The notes beneath the pieces were generated by a model that saw only the letters and a program-made list of their open reading frames with translations, ran no database searches and was not told where the DNA came from. From positions 496,001-560,000 of the forward strand of contig NZ_FXBL01000004.1 of NCBI RefSeq assembly GCF_900177325.1: DNA of 64,000 bases, written 5' to 3'. Shown piece after piece: positions 24,850 through 33,288 of the stretch. How positions within the stretch are numbered: the first letter of the stretch is position 1; the number at the start of each line of letters is the position of its first letter. The translations under genes were made by a program, and so were the position numbers. The DNA comes from Mesorhizobium australicum (GTDB taxonomy: Bacteria; Pseudomonadota; Alphaproteobacteria; Rhizobiales; Rhizobiaceae).

Positions 24850-26051
24850 CGGCCGCCGTCGTCTTCGGGAAACAGCCCCGGCATCCAACGGTCGGCGAAT
24901 TTCGCCGGAAAGGCCAATCGCAACGGCGCGCGGGTACTCTCCGATGTCAGCGCGCCGACATCAAGCAGCCCGGACGTGATGCGCCGCGCGGCACGCTCGC
25001 TCATACCAAGCATCTGCACGACATCGCTGCGCTGCAATTCCCCTTGATAGAGGACGGCTTTCAGCACGATGTCGGACTTTGAAGGAAGGGTTCCCGCCCT
25101 GATCTGCTCTTCCGCCCAGATCAATATTCGATCGCGCAGCCGGTCGGGCCTCATCAGGTTTTCCATGAAGGAGATCTGATCGATGCAGGTCTCAAGGAAA
25201 AATTCAGCGAAGGCGGCCAGCTCCTCCTCGCTGAGCGTACCGCGCCCATCGAGGTCATTGCGCCTGGGCATATCGCATGCGGCCAGGTGGTACTTATACT
25301 TCTTCTCCTGCCGCGCGAGTCCGCGTGAAACCGACCAGAGTCCCTGCGTGTCCAGCGTACCGAGCAGCATTGCGTACGACATCATCCGCGCGACGCGGCC
25401 GTTTCCGTCAACAAAGGGGTGCACCCAAAGCAGCCGGTGATGCGCGCAGGCGGCGGCGAGGACGGAATCAATGCGCCCCAGCTTGCTGTAAGCCTGATGG
25501 AAGCGCGCAAGGAACCGTGGAACGGCGCCGGGGCTCACGGCGATATGGCGACCCACTTTCACGTCGCGCTCACGCAGGGCGCCAGGTACGACAGCGACTT
25601 CTTCACCCGTGGTCGGGTCCTTTGCCACCAGCAATTCCGGCGGCAGCAGTTCACAAAACCGCCGATGCATTTCCTGGATAGCGGATGGTGCCGTTGCCGG
25701 CTCGGAAAGCCCGCCCGCATCGATCCACTGCTGCACGGTGATGTGCGCTTTGGCTTCGAGCTGCAGATTGCGTTTTTCCGGGTCGGCGCTGTAGTCGCCG
25801 TGCAGGGCGCGCTCGATATCGATCGGATGCGTGTTGTGCCCTTCGATCAGGTTGCTGTAGTAGCAGTTCATCGAACGCACGAGATCGGCCAAGGCGGCGG
25901 AGATCGAGGCCGGGAGCGAGCGCCTGAACCCCTCCGAGCGCGCGGCCAGATCGAGAGCCAGATCGTTCAGAACCCCGCGCCGCTTAGCATCCGCCGATAT
26001 CATGAGCGGCTCGAACAGTCCGGTTGTTTCTCCATCGTCGCGAAGGATCAT
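24846..26051 (-). CDS. Fic-family AMP-transferase with N-terminal inhibitory motif and C-terminal winged helix
   Basis: The protein has 401 residues. The Fic core has HPFVDGNGR at 211-219 (HPFxxGNGR, followed by R222). The inhibitory motif (S/T)xxxE(G/N) is present N-terminally as SNLIEG (66-71), a class II Fic arrangement in which the Glu blocks ATP. The last 80 residues form a helix-turn-helix (RSDVVQMLGMSERAARRITS), as in many Fic proteins that autoregulate. Fic enzymes AMPylate target proteins on Tyr, Ser or Thr. The stop overlaps the start of the STAND gene, so the pair is co-translated and probably works as one module. Confidence 0.88.
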   Translation of the reverse strand: MILRDDGETTGLFEPLMISADAKRRGVLNDLALDLAARSEGFRRSLPASISAALADLVRSMNCYYSNLIEGHNTHPIDIERALHGDYSADPEKRNLQLEAKAHITVQQWIDAGGLSEPATAPSAIQEMHRRFCELLPPELLVAKDPTTGEEVAVVPGALRERDVKVGRHIAVSPGAVPRFLARFHQAYSKLGRIDSVLAAACAHHRLLWVHPFVDGNGRVARMMSYAMLLGTLDTQGLWSVSRGLARQEKKYKYHLAACDMPRRNDLDGRGTLSEEELAAFAEFFLETCIDQISFMENLMRPDRLRDRILIWAEEQIRAGTLPSKSDIVLKAVLYQGELQRSDVVQMLGMSERAARRITSGLLDVGALTSESTRAPLRLAFPAKFADRWMPGLFPEDDGGR

Positions 26052-26061
26052 ATTGCCTGTC

Positions 26062-26171
26062 TTTGGCCGCTTTTCTGGCCGACTTCAAATCAAAATTTTT
26101 TTAATGATATCATACATATGCACATCAGAGAAGCTTGAAATATTCCGCTATTTTGGCCGCTTAGTAGGCCG
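26062..26171. repeat. pair of direct repeats flanking an AT-rich promoter region
   Basis: TTTGGCCGCTT-N4-GGCCG occurs at 26062-26081 and again at 26152-26171, identical at 16 of 20 positions and 90 bases apart. Between them is the AT-rich stretch TTTTTTTAATGATATCATA. The first copy lies just upstream of the Fic start and the second just after the Cap15 stop. They may be operators for the Fic helix-turn-helix domain. Confidence 0.45.
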
Positions 26172-26178
26172 GTTGACC

Positions 26179-26847
26179 TCAGGCGCCCCCTCGCTTGGGG
26201 GAGGCACGGGTCAGTTTAATCGTTCCCGCCGTATTCATTCCCTTTTGCCAGTTTCGGTTTGTCCAGTAGACGCCCTTCATCTCTGGAGGATGGCGCGTGG
26301 CGAGGATTTCAATATAGGCCGCTCCCATGTGCATCTGCTCATCCGACGGCTGAGGATGCGGGGTGCTGTTCCGGAAAACCGAGGTCACATAAAAACGGCC
26401 GGTTCCCGCCTCCTTGATCGGCTTAACAAACAAAGTGTCCGACATCGAGTAATCGCCGTCGCCGGTCAACGACATGCTGATAGCGAACAAGCTCTGCCGT
26501 ATGGTCATTGTGCCCCGAATCCGCACTTTGACCTTTGCAGGGTCAAGATCGGGATGAAAGGCAGCAATCTCCTTGATGTTGGATTCTGCAATGAATGCCC
26601 ATTCCCCTGAAATATTGGGGAAAACCCATGTGTTGAGAAAGGGGAAAATCTTCCAGAACACGCGCCAGAGCGGCGATGTACCGAGAATCATGATAAAAGC
26701 TGCCGCGCCGGTAATCGCAAACGACACCGTCCGCGCATATCCGGTCATGTCGGTCGGTCTGATAACCAACCAGGCTGCGATCAGCGCCAAAGCGCCAATG
26801 GCCAACACGATGCGGATCAGCGTCGGCTTCTCCAGGGCTTGATACAT
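26179..26847 (-). CDS. cap15: Cap15-like CBASS effector (two membrane helices plus beta-barrel domain)
   Basis: The protein has 222 residues. Two membrane helices lie at about 11-30 and 40-60. A soluble, beta-rich domain follows: ISGEWAFIAES, IRGTMTIRQSLFAISMSL, GRFYVTSVFRN, GAAYIEIL, then KGVYWTNRNWQKGMNTAG. This is the SMODS-associated 2TM-beta (Cap15) architecture. Cap15 binds a cyclic nucleotide through its barrel and disrupts the inner membrane to abort phage infection. It is divergent from the CD-NTase at 26936, which would make its activator. Confidence 0.75.
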   Translation of the reverse strand: MYQALEKPTLIRIVLAIGALALIAAWLVIRPTDMTGYARTVSFAITGAAAFIMILGTSPLWRVFWKIFPFLNTWVFPNISGEWAFIAESNIKEIAAFHPDLDPAKVKVRIRGTMTIRQSLFAISMSLTGDGDYSMSDTLFVKPIKEAGTGRFYVTSVFRNSTPHPQPSDEQMHMGAAYIEILATRHPPEMKGVYWTNRNWQKGMNTAGTIKLTRASPKRGGA

Positions 26848-26935
26848 GCCCGATTCCTCAATATATAGTATTGGTTCTTGTTTTGTTTATGCTACATTGT
26901 GATTCACGTTTTGTCACCCGAAAAGGAAACGCACG

Positions 26936-28150
26936 ATGGCGCTCATGAACGCCAACACATTGCTCTATGGCGCCCGTGACGCTATCGCCTACCATCAGGC
27001 CATCCAACTGCCCGATGACGTGCGCGCCGCTATGTTTCAGGCCGACCGCGATATTCGCGCCCGCCTGAGGAAAGTGACGCGGTTCGTAATCGATAGCGGA
27101 CGGGCAATGAGCTACGCTTCGGCAGAATACCGCCGGGCAAAGCAGGAACCGCTTCAGTTCGAGCTGCGCTTTCTCAGGCAAGGCAGTGTCGTTTACGACA
27201 CGGTCATCGATCCTGCTCGCCGTCCTCCGCAGCAAACGGACCTGGATGATGGCATTTATGCCCGGACATCCTTTCTCTCGGATTTCGAGCCGGGGCTGGC
27301 TGCTACCAAGTATTTCGAGCTGGTCGAGACGGCCCTCGCGCCCCTGTGCAAGGAGCGCGGGTGGCGCCTCGTAACAAACAAGGACACCTGCGTTCGCGTC
27401 GTCATCGACGAGAAGATTCACATCGATCTGCCGCTCTACGCTGTGCCCGACACGGAATTTGTAACGCTCGAGAAATGCTTCCAGGATGTCACGGGGCTGA
27501 AGCTCGTCGCCGGGAGCGCCCGGTTGTCTACCGTTCTGGATGGGTTCTCGGACATCCGCATCCCTACCGACAGGGTCATGCTGGCGCATCGCAAGAAAGG
27601 CTGGATTTCATCGGACCCTCGCGCGCTGCATGACTGGTTTGTGCGCGAGTGCGAGCGGCATGGCCCGCAGTTGAGGCGGACCTGCCGATACCTGAAAGGT
27701 TGGCGCGACTTTCTCTTCCTCGAAGGCGGTCCGGCGTCGATCGCCCTCATGGCTTGTGCTGTCCGCAGCTACAAAGAAGGCGGATGGGTTCCTCAAAACG
27801 ATCGTGACGATCTGGCGATGTTGGAAATCGCAAAACGGCTTCCCGTATTTTTCAGCGCAACGATTGTGAACCCGGTGCTGCCGGATGCGGAGCCACTCAA
27901 CGACTGGGACGAGGTAACCCGGAAGCGGTTTGTGAACGCCGCTAACGATCTCCACGGGCACATGCACACAGCTCTTGAAGGCACCGCGAACGCGGAAATC
28001 ACGGTTCGCAGGCTGCAAGAAGCGCTGGGCACCCGTGTTCCGTACCGGCCTGATCTGGTTCGGGCGTTCGACAAGACACCGGCGCGCGCGCCGGTCGCTG
28101 CCGTGGTCGCATCGCCTCTGCCGCTCAGGAGGCCGACCACCTCTGCATGA
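26936..28150 (+). CDS. CBASS CD-NTase (DncV-like cyclic oligonucleotide synthase)
   Basis: The protein has 404 residues. The nucleotidyltransferase signature is GS (83-84) in RQGSVVYDTVI, then the metal-binding Asp residues in TDLDDG (D102, D104) and the third Asp in IHIDLPLYAV (D164). The PPQQTDLDDGIY run resembles the DncV/clade A group. It should make a cyclic di- or trinucleotide upon phage sensing. The stop overlaps the start of the Cap2-like gene by four bases, and the effector is divergent. The C-terminus ends TTSA, a small residue suited to conjugation by Cap2. Nucleotide specificity cannot be read from sequence. Confidence 0.82.
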   Translation: MALMNANTLLYGARDAIAYHQAIQLPDDVRAAMFQADRDIRARLRKVTRFVIDSGRAMSYASAEYRRAKQEPLQFELRFLRQGSVVYDTVIDPARRPPQQTDLDDGIYARTSFLSDFEPGLAATKYFELVETALAPLCKERGWRLVTNKDTCVRVVIDEKIHIDLPLYAVPDTEFVTLEKCFQDVTGLKLVAGSARLSTVLDGFSDIRIPTDRVMLAHRKKGWISSDPRALHDWFVRECERHGPQLRRTCRYLKGWRDFLFLEGGPASIALMACAVRSYKEGGWVPQNDRDDLAMLEIAKRLPVFFSATIVNPVLPDAEPLNDWDEVTRKRFVNAANDLHGHMHTALEGTANAEITVRRLQEALGTRVPYRPDLVRAFDKTPARAPVAAVVASPLPLRRPTTSA

Positions 28151-29811
28151 GCGAACCATGGCTCCGCATTAAGGCTGTCCTGGAGGCGCAGGGATTTATC
28201 CCGGCGGGTGACGTCAATGAAGACCGGTATGTCGGTGCACTGAAGTCCGGCAGCGTCTCGGTCAAGGTGGAAGTTACCATCGAGGACTATGATTTTCTTG
28301 TTCTGCCGCGTGTGAAGGTACTGGATCGTCAGGCGCTGCCGAAAGCAATTCGCGGCCATCTCACCGAAGGCGACTATCTCTGTTACGCCGATCGCGAGAC
28401 GTTCCTGCTCGACCGCTACCAGCCGGACCGGTCGATATTGACTGTTCTCGATAGGGCCCGCGATACACTCAATATTTTGCTTCACGGCAATCCCGCGCGC
28501 GATATCGCTGCGGAACTTTTCGCCTATTGGGGCGGCGTGCCCCATGCCTTCATCGATTCGCCGCGCACAATGACCAGGGCAACTCTCGGATCAGTCAGTT
28601 TTCGGAATGGTTATGTGCTGCGCGTCGTTGCATCCACTCCGGAACGTATGAAATCTTGGGCAGCAGCCGGGAATGCAACGTGTGAGGTTGCAGGATCGAT
28701 ACCCGTTCTGCAATGCACCGGCCACATCCTTCCTCCGGAAGCGGCGATCGAGACATTTGCCGACGCGCTATCCTGGGCCCAAGGTCAGCAAGGTGCGCCA
28801 GGCGGTATCGCGGAGCTGGCCATTTCCGCGTCGGACACCGCGCCCGGCCTCTTCCTTGTAGGTGATAATGGGGTGCTCGGATTCCAGGCCATCGCAAACC
28901 CCACCTTGAATATCGCCGCCAAGCGGGGATTCCGCACTTCCAAGCGGGGGGCTCTGTGGCTTACCGAGAAAGACAAGCTCAAAATCGAACGGCTGCGCGG
29001 TGTTCCGGCGGATCACGATGAAATTGTCGCGCGGAATCTCGCCGGCGTAGCGCCCCTCAGCGGAAAGAGGATTGCGCTGATCGGATGCGGCACCGTAGGG
29101 AGCTACCTCGCGCGGGGACTGGTTCAGAATGGCGCCGGGCAGCGCGCTTCTCTTTTGCTGATCGATCCGGACATCTTTGCCCCAGGCAACATCGGTCGCC
29201 ACTTGCTTGGCGCCCGCTATATCGGTCGGAACAAGGCCGAAGCCATGGTTGAGGCGCTAAGGCACGATTTTCCGGACGTCGAAATCGAGGCTGTGACGCG
29301 CAGTGCGGCGACCTGCTTCAGCAGGCTGGCCGGCTTTGATCTCGTTGTGGACGCAACGGGCAGCGAGCAATTCTCCGATGCCCTCAACGGCTGGGCGCTG
29401 GCGAGCCGCAATGCGGGGCGCGCGTGTCCGCCTATCCTTTACGCATGCCTTCATGGCAACGGCATAGCCGCACAGACTTTTCTTGCAACGGGGCGTGCGG
29501 GGGATGCCTGCTTTCGTTGCCAGCGGCCGTTATTCGAGCAATCCTGGCGCTATCCGGTCGTTCAGGGACCCTACGAGACCCCGAACGTGGCAGTGCGGCC
29601 ATGCGGCGAAGGCGCCTTCGTGCCCTTTGCTGTAGACGCCACGATGATGGCTGCGGCGCTTGCTCTGCGTCATGCCATCGATGCGGTTTCCCAGAATGGC
29701 AGACCGACTTTCAGAATGCGTGCGGTGGATGCCTCGAAAGCCAGGCATCAGAACGATCGAACTGTCGAACGCTCCGAGAAATGCCCCGCTTGTTCACCTC
29801 TCGTGCATTGA
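28147..29811 (+). CDS. cap2: Cap2-like fused E2/E1 ubiquitin-transferase-like protein (type II CBASS)
   Basis: The protein has 554 residues. The N-terminal half is E2-like, with a candidate catalytic Cys (C79 in EGDYLCYADRETF). From about residue 305 it is a ThiF/E1 adenylation domain: GCGTVGS (313-319), the acidic end of strand two LLLIDPD, the PGNIGRH motif and DLVVDATGS. C434 or C455 could be the E1 cysteine, and CPAC near the end may bind zinc. Cap2 conjugates the CD-NTase C-terminus to targets and primes it. No Cap3 (JAB peptidase) gene follows, which is unusual for type II CBASS. Confidence 0.78.
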   Translation: MSEPWLRIKAVLEAQGFIPAGDVNEDRYVGALKSGSVSVKVEVTIEDYDFLVLPRVKVLDRQALPKAIRGHLTEGDYLCYADRETFLLDRYQPDRSILTVLDRARDTLNILLHGNPARDIAAELFAYWGGVPHAFIDSPRTMTRATLGSVSFRNGYVLRVVASTPERMKSWAAAGNATCEVAGSIPVLQCTGHILPPEAAIETFADALSWAQGQQGAPGGIAELAISASDTAPGLFLVGDNGVLGFQAIANPTLNIAAKRGFRTSKRGALWLTEKDKLKIERLRGVPADHDEIVARNLAGVAPLSGKRIALIGCGTVGSYLARGLVQNGAGQRASLLLIDPDIFAPGNIGRHLLGARYIGRNKAEAMVEALRHDFPDVEIEAVTRSAATCFSRLAGFDLVVDATGSEQFSDALNGWALASRNAGRACPPILYACLHGNGIAAQTFLATGRAGDACFRCQRPLFEQSWRYPVVQGPYETPNVAVRPCGEGAFVPFAVDATMMAAALALRHAIDAVSQNGRPTFRMRAVDASKARHQNDRTVERSEKCPACSPLVH

Positions 29812-30106
29812 GCATCGATTCGCTGGTTCCCGGTTCCAGGAACAGTACCAGTCGCTGACTCCCTTGTGTGTAGAATGCTGCGTCGCGGGATATGCATATT
29901 GACGCCCGCCTCGAAATACTCTCTCCTGATCAAGTACCCTTAAAGGGGTGCCGGCCACCTGGCCGAAATAACCGACGGCGGAGCAATCCAAACGTCGAAG
30001 AGAATGAGAACAGCCCCGGCATTTGCTGTGTGGCGCTGCCAAAACCACCCTCGAAAATGATAAAAAGCCGCGCTTCGGCGCGCGTCATAACCTCATGGAG
30101 GAAGGC

Positions 30107-30934
30107 ATGCGCTTCGCACTTGTAGATGGAATTCTTACATCGCCCTCATCAGGGCTGACCGGTGTGTGCCGGGCTTGCGGGAACCCTGTGTTTGCGAGAT
30201 GCGGTCCCATTCGGGCTCATCATTGGACCCACCGTGGCGAGCGCGTGTGTGATAGCTGGCACGAGCCGAGGACGCAGTGGCACTACGCATGGCAGGATAG
30301 GTTTCCGAAGCCCTGGCAGGAGTTCATCCGTTATGCACCATCGGGCGAAAAACACATCGCGGATGTCCATACCGGCCACGGGTTTACGATTGAGTTCCAG
30401 TACTCATATCTGAAACTCGAAGAGCGCCTTGCCCGCGAAGCCTTCCATGGCAACTTGGCATGGGTGGTCAGCGGGGGCCGGTTGACTAGAGACCTGCCGC
30501 GCTTTCTCGAAGGCTTGGCATCGTTCCAGCCAGTCTGGCAAGAAGGCGTTTATGTCACGCCGTTTCCGGAAAGAGCTTTCCCGCGAAACTGGCTTGATTG
30601 TTCCGCACCGGTCTTCTTCGATTTTGCGAACGCGCCGAAACTTTCAGATGCGTCCTCTCTGGTAGCGCAGCCGCTTTGGTGCCTGCTGCCGAAGCGCGTA
30701 TTTGGCAAGGCCGTCGTACTCCGGATTCCACGAAATACCCTCGTGCGATGGGCACACGAGCGTGATCAGCTATTGCCAACGCAGACGATTATGACACAGG
30801 TGGCCCGCGCTTTGGTCATGATCGAGCGCGCGAGACAGGCTGAAATCGTACGTCTGCGTTCGATCGAAATTGGCAGGCAACAACGCCGCGTCTGGCGGCC
30901 ACGAACAAAACGCAGGCGCTTTCGCAGATACTAG
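30107..30934 (+). CDS. CoiA-like protein (competence/nuclease family) next to CBASS
   Basis: The 275-residue protein is taken from the ATG at 30107, preceded by GGAGGAAGG. An N-terminal zinc-finger-like region (CRACGNPVFARCG, then HHWTHRG and C) leads into a CoiA-type nuclease core (SWHEPRTQWHYAWQDRF, KHIADVHTGHGFTIEFQYS). CoiA proteins promote recombination during competence in Gram-positives. In Proteobacteria the family is found as PD-(D/E)xK-like nucleases on islands. It lies about 295 bases after the Cap2-like gene, so co-transcription is possible but not shown. The C-terminus is very Arg-rich. Confidence 0.65.
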   Translation: MRFALVDGILTSPSSGLTGVCRACGNPVFARCGPIRAHHWTHRGERVCDSWHEPRTQWHYAWQDRFPKPWQEFIRYAPSGEKHIADVHTGHGFTIEFQYSYLKLEERLAREAFHGNLAWVVSGGRLTRDLPRFLEGLASFQPVWQEGVYVTPFPERAFPRNWLDCSAPVFFDFANAPKLSDASSLVAQPLWCLLPKRVFGKAVVLRIPRNTLVRWAHERDQLLPTQTIMTQVARALVMIERARQAEIVRLRSIEIGRQQRRVWRPRTKRRRFRRY

Positions 30935-31105
30935 TTGGAATAGCCGGTAAGTTGCGGAAGGCCTTGGGGCTTTGCCCCCGGCGCGCTCCAAGAGCCTTCC
31001 GCCCAGCCTCGGTCGCTGCGCTCCTGCAGCCGGTTCCCCGCGAAGGCTCTTTCCGCTTGCACCCCATTCTCGCCGAAGGGCAGGGGTTCAGGTAGGCTGA
31101 ACCCA

Positions 31106-32566
31106 TCAAAGATTGGAAGAGCGCAGCCCGGCCATGATGGCATCCAGCTCGGTATCCTGGTCGAGGGTTGGCGCTGAGAGAGCCGGCACGCGCGGCCTCC
31201 TGTCCAGCCAGGCATATTTGTCGGGCCGGGTGCGCACGTCGCGCAGCAGGCCGGCCATTTCCGGCCGCTCCCAGAAATTCGGTAGCTCCACCGTGAAGAA
31301 CCCGTGATCGCGGGATTCCAGCAGCGCCTTGTCGCCGCCAGTGGCCGCGCGGATGTCCTCGACCTGGAGCAGCGGGCGGGCCTGTTCGGAGAGATTATCG
31401 CCCGAGCCGTTGACCTGGTTCTGGTTGACGTTGAACCCGCGCACCATGACGGAGGTTTTGCCCGAGCGGTGCTCGATCTCCTTCAGCGTCTCGTTGTCCG
31501 GCAGGCCGCGATAGAGCGTGTGCGCGACGGCCTTCTTCCAGATGCGCGCGGTCTCGCAGCCGTATTTCGCCTCGATCTGCGCCGCCGCGTTCTGGAAAAC
31601 GCCAAGGAAATTGATCCCGCCCTCGCGGTACAAGGTGAGGATTTCGAAGAAATTGGAGACGTAGAGCTGGCCCCATTCCTCGCCGATGAGAAGGGTGCGC
31701 AGGGGACCGTGCGCATCGGCGACGCGCTCCACGATGGCGGCCGTCATCGCGCCGACGAAGGTGCGGCTGGTCTCGCTGCGCGCCGAGCCGATCAGGAAGA
31801 GCGCGGTGCGCTCGTGTTTCATCTCCGCCGGATCGAAGGAATTGCGCTCCGTCACCGCCCGGGCCGCCGATCCCGGCTGGAAGCCCCGCAGCCGCTCCAT
31901 GATGAGCGAGGCATAGGCATTCCACTGGTCTTTCGATTTCGTGAGGGCGGCGATCTGGAGGCACATGCCGGCATCATCCTGCATGCGGTGATCGCTGGCC
32001 CACACGTAAAGATCATGGGCGATAGCCTTGGGATCGCGCCCGAAGAAGTCCCACAGGCCGCCCGGCGTGCAGGGATGGATGGCGGAAGGATAGAGCGCCG
32101 TGATCTTGTTGTAGAGCGCAAAGCCGGTGCGCACGCCCTGGCCGATCCAGCGGTGCGCCGGATTGGGATCGACCGGCACAAGGTAGCTCGCCGCATCGTA
32201 GGCCACGTCGCCGACAAGGGGGCGCAGCTCCGGCCGCGCCGCAATTTCCAGCAGGCGGGTGTTGATGTTGAAGGTCTCGGACGGGTAGCCGTAGAGCCTG
32301 TCGGCATTGATGAAGCGCACGCGGTAGCCCTGCCGCTCCAGCGTCTTCCAGGAGACCCACGCCAGCTCGCCGTCCTTGGGATCGGTAATAGTCTTGCTCA
32401 GATGCGCCGTGCGCGGCGAGACGAGATTGGCCCCGAGGAAACGGGTGAACTTGCCCTTGCCCGCCTGCGCATCGATGGCGATCGGTTCCGTGCCTGCGTA
32501 GACTAGCGCGCTGCCGCCCAGGAATCCGAGTTCTATGCCCCGGCGAAGGATACGATGCCCGGTCAT
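31106..32566 (-). CDS. VirD4/TraG-like coupling protein of the mobilisation module
   Basis: The 486-residue protein has TraG/VirD4-type features. The N-terminal nucleotide-binding region has a degenerate Walker A (AQAGKGKFTRF). A Walker-B-like strand is followed by acidic residues (LRTLLIGEEWGQL), and NFFEILTLYREGGINFLGVF with later repeats resembles the TraM-recognition region. It is shorter than typical VirD4 (about 600 residues) and lacks N-terminal membrane helices, which the small neighbouring membrane protein may supply. It would deliver relaxase-bound DNA to a transfer channel. No channel genes are present in the window. Confidence 0.7.
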   Translation of the reverse strand: MTGHRILRRGIELGFLGGSALVYAGTEPIAIDAQAGKGKFTRFLGANLVSPRTAHLSKTITDPKDGELAWVSWKTLERQGYRVRFINADRLYGYPSETFNINTRLLEIAARPELRPLVGDVAYDAASYLVPVDPNPAHRWIGQGVRTGFALYNKITALYPSAIHPCTPGGLWDFFGRDPKAIAHDLYVWASDHRMQDDAGMCLQIAALTKSKDQWNAYASLIMERLRGFQPGSAARAVTERNSFDPAEMKHERTALFLIGSARSETSRTFVGAMTAAIVERVADAHGPLRTLLIGEEWGQLYVSNFFEILTLYREGGINFLGVFQNAAAQIEAKYGCETARIWKKAVAHTLYRGLPDNETLKEIEHRSGKTSVMVRGFNVNQNQVNGSGDNLSEQARPLLQVEDIRAATGGDKALLESRDHGFFTVELPNFWERPEMAGLLRDVRTRPDKYAWLDRRPRVPALSAPTLDQDTELDAIMAGLRSSNL

Positions 32567-32793
32567 AGCAAGCCGGACTCCTTCAGGTTATCAGGATCGT
32601 TCAGCGCGGCATGACCGAGCTGGCCGGACGGGTTGGCGTCCAGCATGGCGCGGAGCTGCGCGGCCGCCAGCGCTTCGGCGCGCGCCCTTGCGATACGGGC
32701 CTCCGCCGCATCCCGCCAGGCAAGGCGCTGCTGCGCATGAGATTCGAACGTCCACACGAACTGGTAGAGTTCGGTGAGACGGCCGAGACTCAT
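32563..32793 (-). CDS. small hypothetical protein in the mobilisation operon
   Basis: The 76-residue, strongly helical, alanine-rich product starts MSLGRLTELYQFVWTFESHA. It overlaps both neighbours by four bases, so it is translated between the membrane protein and the coupling protein. No family is recognised. A structural or accessory role in mobilisation is inferred from position. Confidence 0.6.
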   Translation of the reverse strand: MSLGRLTELYQFVWTFESHAQQRLAWRDAAEARIARARAEALAAAQLRAMLDANPSGQLGHAALNDPDNLKESGLL

Positions 32794-33266
32794 GACGGTT
32801 TCTCCTCGTCATCCCATGTTGCGAAGCGGAACGGCTCGGTCGGGGCCGGCGCTTTGTCAGCCGGTGTAGGGAGCGCCGGCGGCGGCGTATGGTCCGGCGC
32901 GGCCGCTGGCGGCTCATCGTCGGCTGTGAGGATTTCGATGCCGACGGAGCCCAGCGTATAGCCGCCGATCAGCAGGTAGCCGAGATAATCCGCTTCGAAC
33001 GGCAGCCCGAACAGAATGCAGCAGAAGGCCCAGAAGGTGGGTGCCAGCGCCATGCCGATCAGGCCGCGCCCGACAAAGGCATGTGCCTCGTCCGGCGTGA
33101 TGACGAAGCGGCCAAGGCGCAGCGGCTTCTTCCACGCCAGCAGCGCCAGGACCGTGAACACCAATGCGGCGAAGGCGAGAAGGGCGAAGAAGAACAGGGC
33201 TGCGAAGGCGATAACGGCGACGACCACCCCGATGGCGGCGTTCTCGTCATTGCTTTTCGAGGACAT
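32790..33266 (-). CDS. small membrane protein of the mobilisation operon
   Basis: The 158-residue product starts MSSKSNDENAAIGVVVAVIA, with AAGGGAGAG upstream. A long hydrophobic stretch (residues 11-45) probably makes two helices or a hairpin. Another hydrophobic region follows near 68-105, then a proline-rich acidic cytoplasmic tail. It lies between the relaxase and the coupling protein, whose own N-terminal membrane part is missing. It may therefore anchor that protein. That role is inference. Confidence 0.6.
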   Translation of the reverse strand: MSSKSNDENAAIGVVVAVIAFAALFFFALLAFAALVFTVLALLAWKKPLRLGRFVITPDEAHAFVGRGLIGMALAPTFWAFCCILFGLPFEADYLGYLLIGGYTLGSVGIEILTADDEPPAAAPDHTPPPALPTPADKAPAPTEPFRFATWDDEEKPS

Positions 33267-33288
33267 GACACACTCTCCCTTGTGGTTA

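Noticed and set aside
29812..30106. Missing Cap3 or other gene between the Cap2-like and CoiA-like genes
   Set aside because: All frames are short and interrupted; no JAB (HxHxxxxxxxxxxD) motif was found.
31304..32506. 400-codon plus-strand frame
   Set aside because: It lies entirely antisense to the coupling protein gene and has no recognisable domain.
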